Positions 47,199-56,143 of a stretch of 64,000 nucleotides of DNA are shown here, piece by piece. Numbering within the stretch: the stretch's first letter is position 1; each line of letters begins with the position of its first letter. The position numbers and the translations under genes were made by a program. The notes under the pieces were generated by a model. It did not search any database and was not told where the DNA came from. It saw only the letters and a list, made by a program, of their open reading frames with translations. The DNA comes from Desulfuromonadaceae bacterium. Lineage in GTDB: Bacteria; Desulfobacterota; Desulfuromonadia; Geobacterales; Pseudopelobacteraceae. The DNA is taken from assembly GCA_028683855.1 (NCBI GenBank), contig JAQUHA010000005.1, positions 1-64,000 on the forward strand, given 5' to 3'.

Positions 47199-49295
47199 GT
47201 GCTTCTAAATTCATTAAAAATAAAAATTATCGGTATGGTAGCACTAATTGTAATTGCTGTCATATCCTTCTCGTCATGGAACCACTACCGTGACCAGAAA
47301 GCGGTTATTGAGAAAATAATCGAAAACAGCTCTGTAATGCTTATTGAAAGCCTTACCATGAGCATCCAGAATGCCATGAAATCAGGTCATACAAACAGCC
47401 TGAATGCTATTCTGCAAGACGCAAAAGTCCATGAGCATATCAAAGAACTCAGAATTATTGATACTGAAGGGACAATAATTCATTCGGCTGACAAGCTTGA
47501 AATAGGGAGTCAACTTACCGCTGAAGAACTGGAAAAGATTTCAAACAACAGGGAAAATCATTTTTACTTTTCTAACAATAAAAACAATCTTGACTCTTAC
47601 ACACGCATCCTTAATACAAGGGAATGTCAGGGCTGCCATGATGCAAGTAAACCTGTTATAGCAATTATTGAAACAGAAATATCTCTTAACGAAATAACCA
47701 GTTACATTAAAACTGAACAGAGAAACGCAATTATTTCATCTACTCTTATGATTACACTGATAATCGGTGCTTGTTTTATATTTCTCTCGCTGTACGTCGA
47801 CAAGCCAATACGCTCTATGATTGCAGATATGCGAGAGGTTGAACTTGGCAATTTTGAGGTTAACAGCTCTATCAACAGCTCAAACGAGATGCAACTCCTC
47901 TCGTCCCACCTTAACTTAATGGCAATAAAACTTAAGGATCTGCTTCAAAGCACCGTTATTAATGAACGAGAGTTGGCAAGAGCCGAAGAAAAACTGGTTC
48001 ACCATCATAACACCCAGCTTATGAACGAAAAGTTGGAAGAACAGCTTCATGAAATTGAGAATCTGAATATATCCCTTGAAGAGAGAATAGAAGAAGTTGA
48101 GCAGGCCAGCTTTACCATCGCAGATCTCGCCGCTGAACTGGAGCAGAAAAATACAAATCTTGAACACGCATTCGATAGGCTTTCAACAATCTATAAAATA
48201 GGGCTGGCAATCAACTCAACGATAGACATTGACCGTCTCTTCAACCTCATAGTGAGAAGTACAACAAGTACACTTGATGCTCAAATAGGCTACATAATAC
48301 TTTACAACAAAGAGCAGCGGACTCTGAATGTGACTAATCTTATTGGTAACGGGAAACTGATCGCTCCACAAAAAGCTATAAAGATGAAGGATACGAGTGT
48401 CTCTACATGGGTTATAAATAACCGCCAACCACTTTTGATAACTGACATAAATCAGACACCGCAATTTGATCGTTTCAGTGAACTTGGATATGAGCGCAAA
48501 ACCCTTATATGTGCGCCACTTATGGTAATGGATGAAATAATCGGCACTATCAGCGTTGTTAATAAATCTGATAATTCACAATTTTATTCAAACGAGTTGG
48601 AAATGCTCACTACTATTGCAGCCCAGGCTGCAATAGCAATTAAAAACGCAACTCTTTACGACGAACAGCAGCAAACCTATCTGAATACAATTCAAGCCCT
48701 TGTAACTGCAATCGAAGCAAGCGACAGTTATACAAAAGGTCACTCGGAACGTGTTACACGCTACAGTATAGAAATTGGAAGACGTTGTCAGCTTTCACCA
48801 GACAGACTCAAAATCCTCGAAAGAGCAGCCATTTTACACGATATAGGTAAAATTGGCATAGATTTGAGTCTGCTGCACAAAGAGGGGAAACTGTCCGTTC
48901 ATGATATAAATGAGCTTCAAATGCACCCAATAATAGGTATGAAGATACTGGAACCGATCGAATTCCTTAAAGATGTGCGCACCTGCATAGGTCAACACCA
49001 TGAACGCTATGACGGCATGGGATACCCAAACCGTATAAAACATGAAGATCAGCTTCTGGAATCACGAATAATCAGTGTTGCTGACGCATTTGATGCCATG
49101 ACCTCCGATAGACCTTATAGAAAGGCGCTTCCATTAGATGCCGCCATTTCCGAACTCTGCGAAAACTCAGGCACACAGTTTGATCCTGTTATTGTAGAAG
49201 CTTTTACAGCCATTCTTGAAGAGGGTACTTTTTTCACATCAAGATTTGATCGATCACAAGAGATTACAATTGCAGTGTCAGCTTCAAATGCCTGA
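47199..49295 (+). CDS. HD-GYP domain protein with CxxCH-containing sensor domain, HAMP-like region and GAF domain
   Basis: Two TM segments flanking a region containing CQGCH; GAF region; LHDIGKIGI...HHERYDGMGYP HD-GYP core. Confidence 0.92.
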   Translation: MLLNSLKIKIIGMVALIVIAVISFSSWNHYRDQKAVIEKIIENSSVMLIESLTMSIQNAMKSGHTNSLNAILQDAKVHEHIKELRIIDTEGTIIHSADKLEIGSQLTAEELEKISNNRENHFYFSNNKNNLDSYTRILNTRECQGCHDASKPVIAIIETEISLNEITSYIKTEQRNAIISSTLMITLIIGACFIFLSLYVDKPIRSMIADMREVELGNFEVNSSINSSNEMQLLSSHLNLMAIKLKDLLQSTVINERELARAEEKLVHHHNTQLMNEKLEEQLHEIENLNISLEERIEEVEQASFTIADLAAELEQKNTNLEHAFDRLSTIYKIGLAINSTIDIDRLFNLIVRSTTSTLDAQIGYIILYNKEQRTLNVTNLIGNGKLIAPQKAIKMKDTSVSTWVINNRQPLLITDINQTPQFDRFSELGYERKTLICAPLMVMDEIIGTISVVNKSDNSQFYSNELEMLTTIAAQAAIAIKNATLYDEQQQTYLNTIQALVTAIEASDSYTKGHSERVTRYSIEIGRRCQLSPDRLKILERAAILHDIGKIGIDLSLLHKEGKLSVHDINELQMHPIIGMKILEPIEFLKDVRTCIGQHHERYDGMGYPNRIKHEDQLLESRIISVADAFDAMTSDRPYRKALPLDAAISELCENSGTQFDPVIVEAFTAILEEGTFFTSRFDRSQEITIAVSASNA

Positions 49296-49322
49296 TACAG
49301 ACCTCTACCCTTTGAGTTTACC

Positions 49323-50288
49323 GTGACAAATCTGCTTTCAATCAATAATCTTGATGTATCTTTTTCAATTGAAAATAATGTTGTTAAGCCGGTTCGCGGA
49401 ATATCACTTTCCTTAGATCATGGCAAGGTGTTAGCTTTAGTCGGCGAATCTGGTTCTGGCAAGAGCATGACAGCACTTTCGATTATGCGCCTTATCCCTC
49501 CACCGGGTCAGATAAGCTCAGGAGAAATTGTTTTTGAAGCGGAGAGTCTGCTCTCTCTGCCGGATGAAGAGATGCGGAGTATTCGCGGCAGAAGGATCTC
49601 AATGGTTTTTCAGGAACCGATGACATCTTTGAATCCGGTTTTATCAATAGCTGATCAACTCTGTGAACCTCTGATTCTGCATCAAAAAATTTCCAGACGT
49701 GACGCCCATGACATCGGCATAGAAATGTTAAGAGATGTTGGTATCTCATCAGCAGCAGAGCGGATCTCCAACTATCCGCATCAACTCAGCGGCGGTATGC
49801 GTCAAAGGGTTATGATTGCTATGGCTCTCGCGTGTAATCCGTCTTTACTGATTGCTGATGAACCTACAACAGCCCTTGACGTAACAATTCAGGCTCAAAT
49901 ACTGGAACTGCTGAACCGCCGGAAAGGTGTCAATGGGCTATCGATCCTTTTGATCACACATGATCTCGGAATAGTTGCCGAACGCTCCGACAATACTGCT
50001 GTGATGTATGCAGGCCAGATAGTCGAGTACGCCCCGACCCCTTCAATACTGTCCAGACCGACACACCCATACACAAAGTCATTATTGGATTCTCTCCCGC
50101 AAAACAGTAAACCAGGTATGCCGTTACCAGCCTTATCAGGTCAATTCAACCCGGACTCCGTATTGAAGAGTAATGGTTGCAGTTTTGCTGATCGTTGCCC
50201 ATTGACAGATCCAACTTGTTACTCGGAGGCTCAACAGCTAATTGAGAAATCACCATCTCATCTCGTCAGATGCTGGAAATGCTCATGA
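49323..50288 (+). CDS. Oligopeptide/dipeptide ABC transporter ATP-binding protein (DppD/OppD-like)
   Basis: VGESGSGKSMTALSIMRL, FQEPMTSLNPVLSI, LSGGMRQRVMIAMAL, LIADEPTTALDVT; C-terminal Cys motif. Confidence 0.93.
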   Translation: MTNLLSINNLDVSFSIENNVVKPVRGISLSLDHGKVLALVGESGSGKSMTALSIMRLIPPPGQISSGEIVFEAESLLSLPDEEMRSIRGRRISMVFQEPMTSLNPVLSIADQLCEPLILHQKISRRDAHDIGIEMLRDVGISSAAERISNYPHQLSGGMRQRVMIAMALACNPSLLIADEPTTALDVTIQAQILELLNRRKGVNGLSILLITHDLGIVAERSDNTAVMYAGQIVEYAPTPSILSRPTHPYTKSLLDSLPQNSKPGMPLPALSGQFNPDSVLKSNGCSFADRCPLTDPTCYSEAQQLIEKSPSHLVRCWKCS

Positions 50289-51253
50289 TAGAGTCAACTC
50301 CAATACTAATGGCAGTCGATCTGCAGAAATCTTTCAGAGTATCTTCAACTCTGCATTCAAACAGACTATTAAGAGCAGTTGATGGTGTATCTTTACAGCT
50401 AATGACAGGTGAAACTCTTGGTATTGCCGGAGAGTCCGGATGTGGAAAATCCACATTAGCAAAAATAGCTGCAGGAATTATGACGCCTGACTCAGGAGAG
50501 CTGTTTTATAAAGGAGAACTCCTCTCTAAACTGGGCAAAAGTGAATGGAAAAATTTTAGAGTTAATACGCAGATGATCTTTCAGGATCCATTTTCATCAC
50601 TTAATCCACGAATGAAAATCGGAGACAGTATTTCTGAACCACTCAAAATAGCCGGCGCTTCATTGACTCAGCAACAGATTGAACTCAGACGTATAATGGA
50701 TGCTGTAGGGTTATCTGCTAACACTGCAGACCGTTTTCCTGATGAATTCTCCGGTGGGCAGCGGCAACGGATTGTCATTGCTCGCGCTCTTATTGCTTCT
50801 CCGGAAATTGTAATCGCTGATGAACCGGTTTCGTCGCTGGATATTTCAATTCAGGCACAGATAATAAACCTGTTGATGCAGATGAAAAAAGATTTTGCAT
50901 TATCAATGATATTTATTTCACACAATCTTATGGTTCTTCGACATATCTGTGACAGAATAATTATAATGTACCTCGGAGCAATTGTAGAGGTTGGCAGAGC
51001 TGAGGACATTCTTAACAGCTGTAAGCACCCATATACTGAAGCGCTAATTGCTGCAATTCCCGGTTTGCAAACCAATAATTTAAACTCGAACAAACAGTTA
51101 AAAGGCGATCTTCCAACAACAAACTCAGTCACATCGGGGTGTCGTTTCCACCCCCGCTGTCCATATACTATGGATAAATGTCGCAACGAAATTCCACTTC
51201 TGACAGAGAGTAAAACAGGTCATGCCGTTGCCTGCCATCTAAGCTGCATATAA
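50270..51253 (+). CDS. Oligopeptide/dipeptide ABC transporter ATP-binding protein (DppF/OppF-like)
   Basis: AGESGCGKSTLAKIAAGI, FQDPFSSLNPRMKIGD, FSGGQRQRIVIARAL, IADEPVSSLDIS. Confidence 0.93.
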   Translation: MLEMLMIESTPILMAVDLQKSFRVSSTLHSNRLLRAVDGVSLQLMTGETLGIAGESGCGKSTLAKIAAGIMTPDSGELFYKGELLSKLGKSEWKNFRVNTQMIFQDPFSSLNPRMKIGDSISEPLKIAGASLTQQQIELRRIMDAVGLSANTADRFPDEFSGGQRQRIVIARALIASPEIVIADEPVSSLDISIQAQIINLLMQMKKDFALSMIFISHNLMVLRHICDRIIIMYLGAIVEVGRAEDILNSCKHPYTEALIAAIPGLQTNNLNSNKQLKGDLPTTNSVTSGCRFHPRCPYTMDKCRNEIPLLTESKTGHAVACHLSCI

Positions 51254-51326
51254 TAGCGTTTTAAATACAATTAGATTGACTACTGCAATTTCCATATATA
51301 TGATAATTCAAAATGGAGGAACTATC

Positions 51327-51599
51327 ATGGCATTTGATAAAGACAAGAAGTTTGTAGACGAAGCCGAAGTATTAAAGGTACTTGGACATCCGATACGCCT
51401 CAAAATTGTGGCGGGGCTCTGCACCAGAGAGTGTAATGTAAAACATATATGGGAGTGCCTCGGTTTACCGCAGGCAACCGTTTCTCAGCACCTTGCTCTT
51501 CTCAAAAACAAGGGAATAATAGAGGGAAAACGAGATGGGGTCGAAGTCCACTACAGCGTTGTGAATGATTTGGCAAAAAAAATAATAACTTCAATATAA
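51327..51599 (+). CDS. ArsR-family transcriptional regulator
   Basis: LKVLGHPIRLKIVAGLCTRECNVKHIWECLGLPQATVSQHLALLKNKGIIEGKRDGVEVHYSV. Confidence 0.88.
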   Translation: MAFDKDKKFVDEAEVLKVLGHPIRLKIVAGLCTRECNVKHIWECLGLPQATVSQHLALLKNKGIIEGKRDGVEVHYSVVNDLAKKIITSI

Positions 51600-51605
51600 A
51601 CTTTA

Positions 51606-51626
51606 GGGGCGAAGAACGTTCGCCCC
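51606..51626. terminator. Hairpin between convergent genes, probable bidirectional terminator
   Basis: GGGGCGAA-GAACG-TTCGCCCC. Confidence 0.5.
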
Positions 51627-51641
51627 GTTAAATCATATCTG

Positions 51642-52427
51642 TTATTTTGCTTCCAGCATTTTCTTCATACTCTCAGCATCCCGCATACCCACCTGTACTC
51701 TTCCATCAGGTAGAATCATCGTCGGAGTTCCCGAGATTCCATGCGAATTTCCGAAACTGACAATTTCATCAATAGCTTTAATACTTCTGTCAGATTTTGG
51801 TTTTGGAACTTCCTTCCCCTCAAACGCATCATCCAGAAGCCCAATGCTCTTTGTTTCAATAACGGTTCTGCATTTATCAAGCGCTGCCGGGTGCATAGGC
51901 AGTGGAAACAGCATTATATGAATTGCAAGATCAGGCATCAGATCGGCAAGCTTTTTCAATTGAGTGTGAGCTTTTCTGCAGTATGGGCAGTCCGGATCTG
52001 TAAAAACATACAGTTTTTTATCCCCCTTTGGATTTCCTATAACAATTGCATTTTCCACAGGTATTTTAGTTATATCAACTGGTGGTAATTCTTTAGGCTT
52101 TGGAATATTCTGTTCATGGGCAGAAACAGGTTCAAGTTTTTCAATATCAACCACCATCCCCTGAATCAGGTGCTTTTTGCCATAATCCATGAGGATTATC
52201 CCTTTTTTACCCTCCCTTTCTACAAGCAGTTCAAAAAGACCGAGAGCAGGCGACTGCTTAACAGATGTCACCGTGGTACCGGTTTTTTTTAGAAGTTCAG
52301 TAGCGTCCTTTTCAGTAAGAGAGTGACAGGTAATACACGACCCTCCGCACCCCTCTTTTGCCATTGCATAGGAAGAGGATACCAATGTGATTGTTATTGC
52401 CGCAGCAAAACAGATTTCTTTCAACAT
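51642..52427 (-). CDS. DsbC-like thiol:disulfide interchange protein with N-terminal CxxCH motif
   Basis: Signal peptide; GGSCITCHSLTEKDA; thioredoxin-fold VFTDPDCPYCRKAHTQL; GISGTPTMILPDGRVQVG. Confidence 0.88.
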   Translation of the reverse strand: MLKEICFAAAITITLVSSSYAMAKEGCGGSCITCHSLTEKDATELLKKTGTTVTSVKQSPALGLFELLVEREGKKGIILMDYGKKHLIQGMVVDIEKLEPVSAHEQNIPKPKELPPVDITKIPVENAIVIGNPKGDKKLYVFTDPDCPYCRKAHTQLKKLADLMPDLAIHIMLFPLPMHPAALDKCRTVIETKSIGLLDDAFEGKEVPKPKSDRSIKAIDEIVSFGNSHGISGTPTMILPDGRVQVGMRDAESMKKMLEAK

Positions 52428-52500
52428 TTAAACACTCCATTTCATATTTATTTGGACTCTGCAAGAAAATCAGAGCCTGAGCCTCAAAATAAGACCGGAG

Positions 52501-53865
52501 TCATTCTATGCCATATTCCTTTATTTTGTAAAGCAATGATCTATGGCTTATTTCAAGCATTTTAGCTGCCTTGGTTCTGTTCCCACCCGTCTTAAGCAGA
52601 GCTTTATGAATCAATTCCCGTTCAATGCTGTCTTCTGCCTTTTTTATAGACATATTATTGTCATCTGGCATTTCAGAACGGAAATCTTCATTTAGTGATT
52701 TAATAGATGTAGGCAGGCACGCGGTGGTTATAACTCCATTTTCGGAAACTATGCAGGCTCGCTCTATTGCATTTTCCAACTCACGTATATTGCCGGACCA
52801 ACCATGTGACATCAGCCTGCGCATGGCTTCTGGCTCAATTCGTATCCTGTTTTCAGCAGTTGAATGCCGCTGTATAAAGTACTCAGCAAGCAGTGGTATA
52901 TCTTCCACCCGTTCCCTGAGTGGTGGAAGTTGTATAGAAAAAACATTGAGCCTGAAATAAAGATCTTCTCTGAAACGACCTGACATAACATCAGATGGAA
53001 GATCACGGGATGTCGCTGAAACGACTCTTACATCAATTTTTTTTGTATGCGCCCCTCCTACCCTCCTGATTTCACCCTCTTGCAGAACACGCAGCAGTTT
53101 AACCTGAAGAGCCAACGGCAATTCACCAATCTCGTCAAGAAATAAGGTTCCATTATCTGCCTGTTCAAAGAGCCCTATTTTATCACTTGAAGCATCTGTA
53201 AAGGCACCCTTGACATGACCAAAAAGTTCGCTTTCAAGCAGATTTTCCGGAATAGCTCCGCAATTAACTGCAACAAACGCTTTTTTCGAGCGCTGCCCGC
53301 TTTGATGAATAGCCTGTGCAACCAGCTCTTTTCCGGTACCTGACTCTCCAAGGACAAGAATTGATGTTTTAAGATCAGTAACTTTTTTAATCTGTGAAAA
53401 AATTTCCTGCATTACAGGATTCCTGCTGATAATGCCGTTATAGGAAAGTTTTCCGCTAATGACCTCCCGCAGACGGCTGTTTTCTTCTTTAAGGCGCTCA
53501 CGCTCTTCAGCTTTTTTCAGAACAATTATGATTTCGTCTTTTTTAAAAGGCTTTGAAATAAAATCGTAACTTCCAAGCTTCATACACTCAACTGCAGTCT
53601 CAACACTACCATAAGCGGACATCATTATGATTGGAGCTGTAACATTTTCTTTAAGCGCCTGTATCAAAAAGCTCTTACCATCCATTTCCGGCATTCGTAT
53701 GTCGCAAAGAATGTAGTCATAAACATGACCTTTAAGAGCCATCAGTCCCTCAAAACCATCTGCTGCCTCATCAACGGAGTAGCCTTGACGACTCAACATA
53801 ATCGACAACATATTGCGCATATTTTTTTCATCATCTATAACAAGAATGTGCTGTTTATTATTCAT
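52501..53865 (-). CDS. Sigma-54-dependent response regulator, NtrC family
   Basis: Receiver (VIDDEKNMRNML...YILCDIRMPEMDG), AAA+ (LGESGTGKELVAQAIH, GAFTDA, LFLDEIGELPLALQVKLLRVLQ), C-terminal Fis-type HTH. Confidence 0.94.
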   Translation of the reverse strand: MNNKQHILVIDDEKNMRNMLSIMLSRQGYSVDEAADGFEGLMALKGHVYDYILCDIRMPEMDGKSFLIQALKENVTAPIIMMSAYGSVETAVECMKLGSYDFISKPFKKDEIIIVLKKAEERERLKEENSRLREVISGKLSYNGIISRNPVMQEIFSQIKKVTDLKTSILVLGESGTGKELVAQAIHQSGQRSKKAFVAVNCGAIPENLLESELFGHVKGAFTDASSDKIGLFEQADNGTLFLDEIGELPLALQVKLLRVLQEGEIRRVGGAHTKKIDVRVVSATSRDLPSDVMSGRFREDLYFRLNVFSIQLPPLRERVEDIPLLAEYFIQRHSTAENRIRIEPEAMRRLMSHGWSGNIRELENAIERACIVSENGVITTACLPTSIKSLNEDFRSEMPDDNNMSIKKAEDSIERELIHKALLKTGGNRTKAAKMLEISHRSLLYKIKEYGIE

Positions 53866-55352
53866 ACAACTCCCCCACCGGTAGCCAACGGGATACAGAC
53901 AGTAAAGCAACTCCCCTCACCCACTCTGCTTACAGCCTTAATACGCCCACCAAAACCTTCAATTATGCGGGCTGAAATAGCAAGCCCAAGCCCGGTTCCT
54001 TTACCAGGAGGTTTTGTAGTAAAAAAAGGGTCAAAGATTAGTTTCAGCGACTCCTCCGGAATACCGCTACCGGTATCCGAGACATCAATACAGATAAATT
54101 CATCCTCAAGTTTTGCAGATACTGAAATCCCCCCACCATCCGGAGTTGCATCACGACCGTTCAACAACAGGTTTATAATAACCTGTTGGAGCTGATACTG
54201 ATCACACTTTGCAGGCAAAAGCGGATCTTCAACTTCTAGTGAAACATTTATATTTTTGAAAATCCCCTGATGATTTAAAAGTTCAACTGTAGAAAGTATA
54301 ACTGATCTGACATCCGTACTCTCTGCGGAAACAGCCCTGGGGCGGGCAAAATCAAGCAATCCTCTGACAATTCTGTCTATTCGCAGACAATCTTCGCTTA
54401 TCCTGCCTGCATAATCCTGTAAATCCGCTTTTTCAGGGTACTCACCTGCCACAAGCTCGGCATATCCCATGATAGCCGCAAGAGGTGTACCGATTTCATG
54501 TGCCATTCCGGCTGCAAGCAGTCCAATCGAAGCCATTTTTTCGGTCCGCAGGGCTTCCTCTCTTGCCTGCTCTAACTCTCTGTTTGCACTGGTTAGCGCT
54601 GCCATCTGCTCCTCTGCCTGAATTTCTCTACTGTTCAAAGTCCCTGCCATTTCATTAAAAGCAACTGCAAGCCTGGCGAGTTCGGCACTGCCTGAAATAT
54701 TGAGCCGCTGGCTGTATTGCCCTCCGGTAATTTTCTCAGTTGCTGTTAGAAGTCTGTTAATCGGTTTAATCACAATCCTAGATAGAACAAAAGAGCCCAA
54801 ACCGAGCAGCAGTATAAAATCCAGGACAAAATATGCAATCAACATCTGTCTTGATCTGTTAAGACGAGCTTTCTCTGGAGCAAGCGAGAGAAGCAGACCA
54901 GCTTTACCAACTGCAGCACCGTCGCGGTTTACTGTAATAATATGTATGACACTGCTTCCATCAGGCTTTATGAAACTCCCCTCAGCAATCTGTGGAAGCC
55001 CGATAAAAGGAGAGTAAATATCACTTTCGTCTCGTCCTGCACTGAATATAGGTTTACCGTTCATATCCAGAAGTGTCATACGATTGAAAGCTGACTCTTC
55101 AGTCAGCTTTTGAGCATATCGTGCCACTTGAGAATCAGGTGTAATAAAACCTTCAGGATAAGTTGGAATTGAATCGGGAAGTAAACTGACGAAAGCTTTC
55201 AGAAGAGTGCGGGCATGCTCTGATTTTTGTGCGTAAAGATCGTTAGCTGCAGTTTTAAAAGCCAGTATGCTGAAAAGCAGCCAGGCAAGAAGTAGAAGTA
55301 AACTTAAAAATGCCAGAATTGTAAGGGTAAGACCGGGGCGGTAACGAGCCAT
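53862..55352 (-). CDS. Sensor histidine kinase (HAMP, HisKA, HATPase)
   Basis: GLLAAGMAHEIGTPLAAIMGYAEL H-box; NLLLNGRDATPDGG; VSDTGSGIPEE; GTGLGLAIS; ATGA overlap with the response regulator. Confidence 0.94.
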   Translation of the reverse strand: MARYRPGLTLTILAFLSLLLLLAWLLFSILAFKTAANDLYAQKSEHARTLLKAFVSLLPDSIPTYPEGFITPDSQVARYAQKLTEESAFNRMTLLDMNGKPIFSAGRDESDIYSPFIGLPQIAEGSFIKPDGSSVIHIITVNRDGAAVGKAGLLLSLAPEKARLNRSRQMLIAYFVLDFILLLGLGSFVLSRIVIKPINRLLTATEKITGGQYSQRLNISGSAELARLAVAFNEMAGTLNSREIQAEEQMAALTSANRELEQAREEALRTEKMASIGLLAAGMAHEIGTPLAAIMGYAELVAGEYPEKADLQDYAGRISEDCLRIDRIVRGLLDFARPRAVSAESTDVRSVILSTVELLNHQGIFKNINVSLEVEDPLLPAKCDQYQLQQVIINLLLNGRDATPDGGGISVSAKLEDEFICIDVSDTGSGIPEESLKLIFDPFFTTKPPGKGTGLGLAISARIIEGFGGRIKAVSRVGEGSCFTVCIPLATGGGVV

Positions 55353-55354
55353 AG

Positions 55355-56143
55355 TCACCCCTGAACAAAACCACTCAATCCCAAATACCACCGAATGAGC
55401 GGCCCACCGTAAAAAATGTATAGTATCGCTCCAAACGCCAGATAAGGTCCAAACGGTATTGCAAGCTTACCATCTTTTTTCTGTAGAAGCATTATGGAGA
55501 CACCGACTACAGAACCAAAGAGAGAGCTTGCAAAAATTATGAATATTACCGCTTTCCACCCCAAAAAAGCTCCCATCATAGCGAGAAGCTTTATATCTCC
55601 TCCACCCATACCATCTTTTCCGGTAAAGCGATAATAAGACCACGCTACCAGATAAAGAGTGCCGCCACCAAGCAGAATTCCGAGCAGCGAGTTCAACCAG
55701 TCATGCCCTGTCAAAAAGAACGACAAAACAAAACCTATCACAATACCTGGCAATGAAATTTCGTCAGGTATAATCTGATGTTCAATATCAATGAAAGTTA
55801 TAACCACCATAGAGGAGCAAAAAACAAAAAGTGCGGCAAATGCAAGTGTCGGCCCGAAGCGAAGATAAAGAAAAAGAGTAAGCAGACCGTTAGTTAACTC
55901 TACCAATGGATATTGCAAAGAAATATGAGTGCCACACCCCCGGCATTTACCACGCAGGAGAATATAGCTCAATAAAGGGATGTTGTCGAACCAGCAAATC
56001 TTATAAAAACAGACGGGGCAGTGTGATGGCGGCGATACAATAGATTCATTTTTAGGCATACGGCTAATACATACATTGAGGAAAGAGCCAATGACCATGC
56101 CAAAAAGAAGGGCAAAAAGTGGAAAGATTAAATATGGGGACAT
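55355..56143 (-). CDS. pilD: Prepilin peptidase / type IV leader peptidase
   Basis: GMVIGSFLNVCISRMP, CPVCFYKICWFDNIPLLSYILLRGKCRGCGTHISLQYPLVE (two CxxC pairs), FIDIEHQIIPDEI, GMGGGDIKLLAMMGAFLG. Confidence 0.95.
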   Translation of the reverse strand: MSPYLIFPLFALLFGMVIGSFLNVCISRMPKNESIVSPPSHCPVCFYKICWFDNIPLLSYILLRGKCRGCGTHISLQYPLVELTNGLLTLFLYLRFGPTLAFAALFVFCSSMVVITFIDIEHQIIPDEISLPGIVIGFVLSFFLTGHDWLNSLLGILLGGGTLYLVAWSYYRFTGKDGMGGGDIKLLAMMGAFLGWKAVIFIIFASSLFGSVVGVSIMLLQKKDGKLAIPFGPYLAFGAILYIFYGGPLIRWYLGLSGFVQG

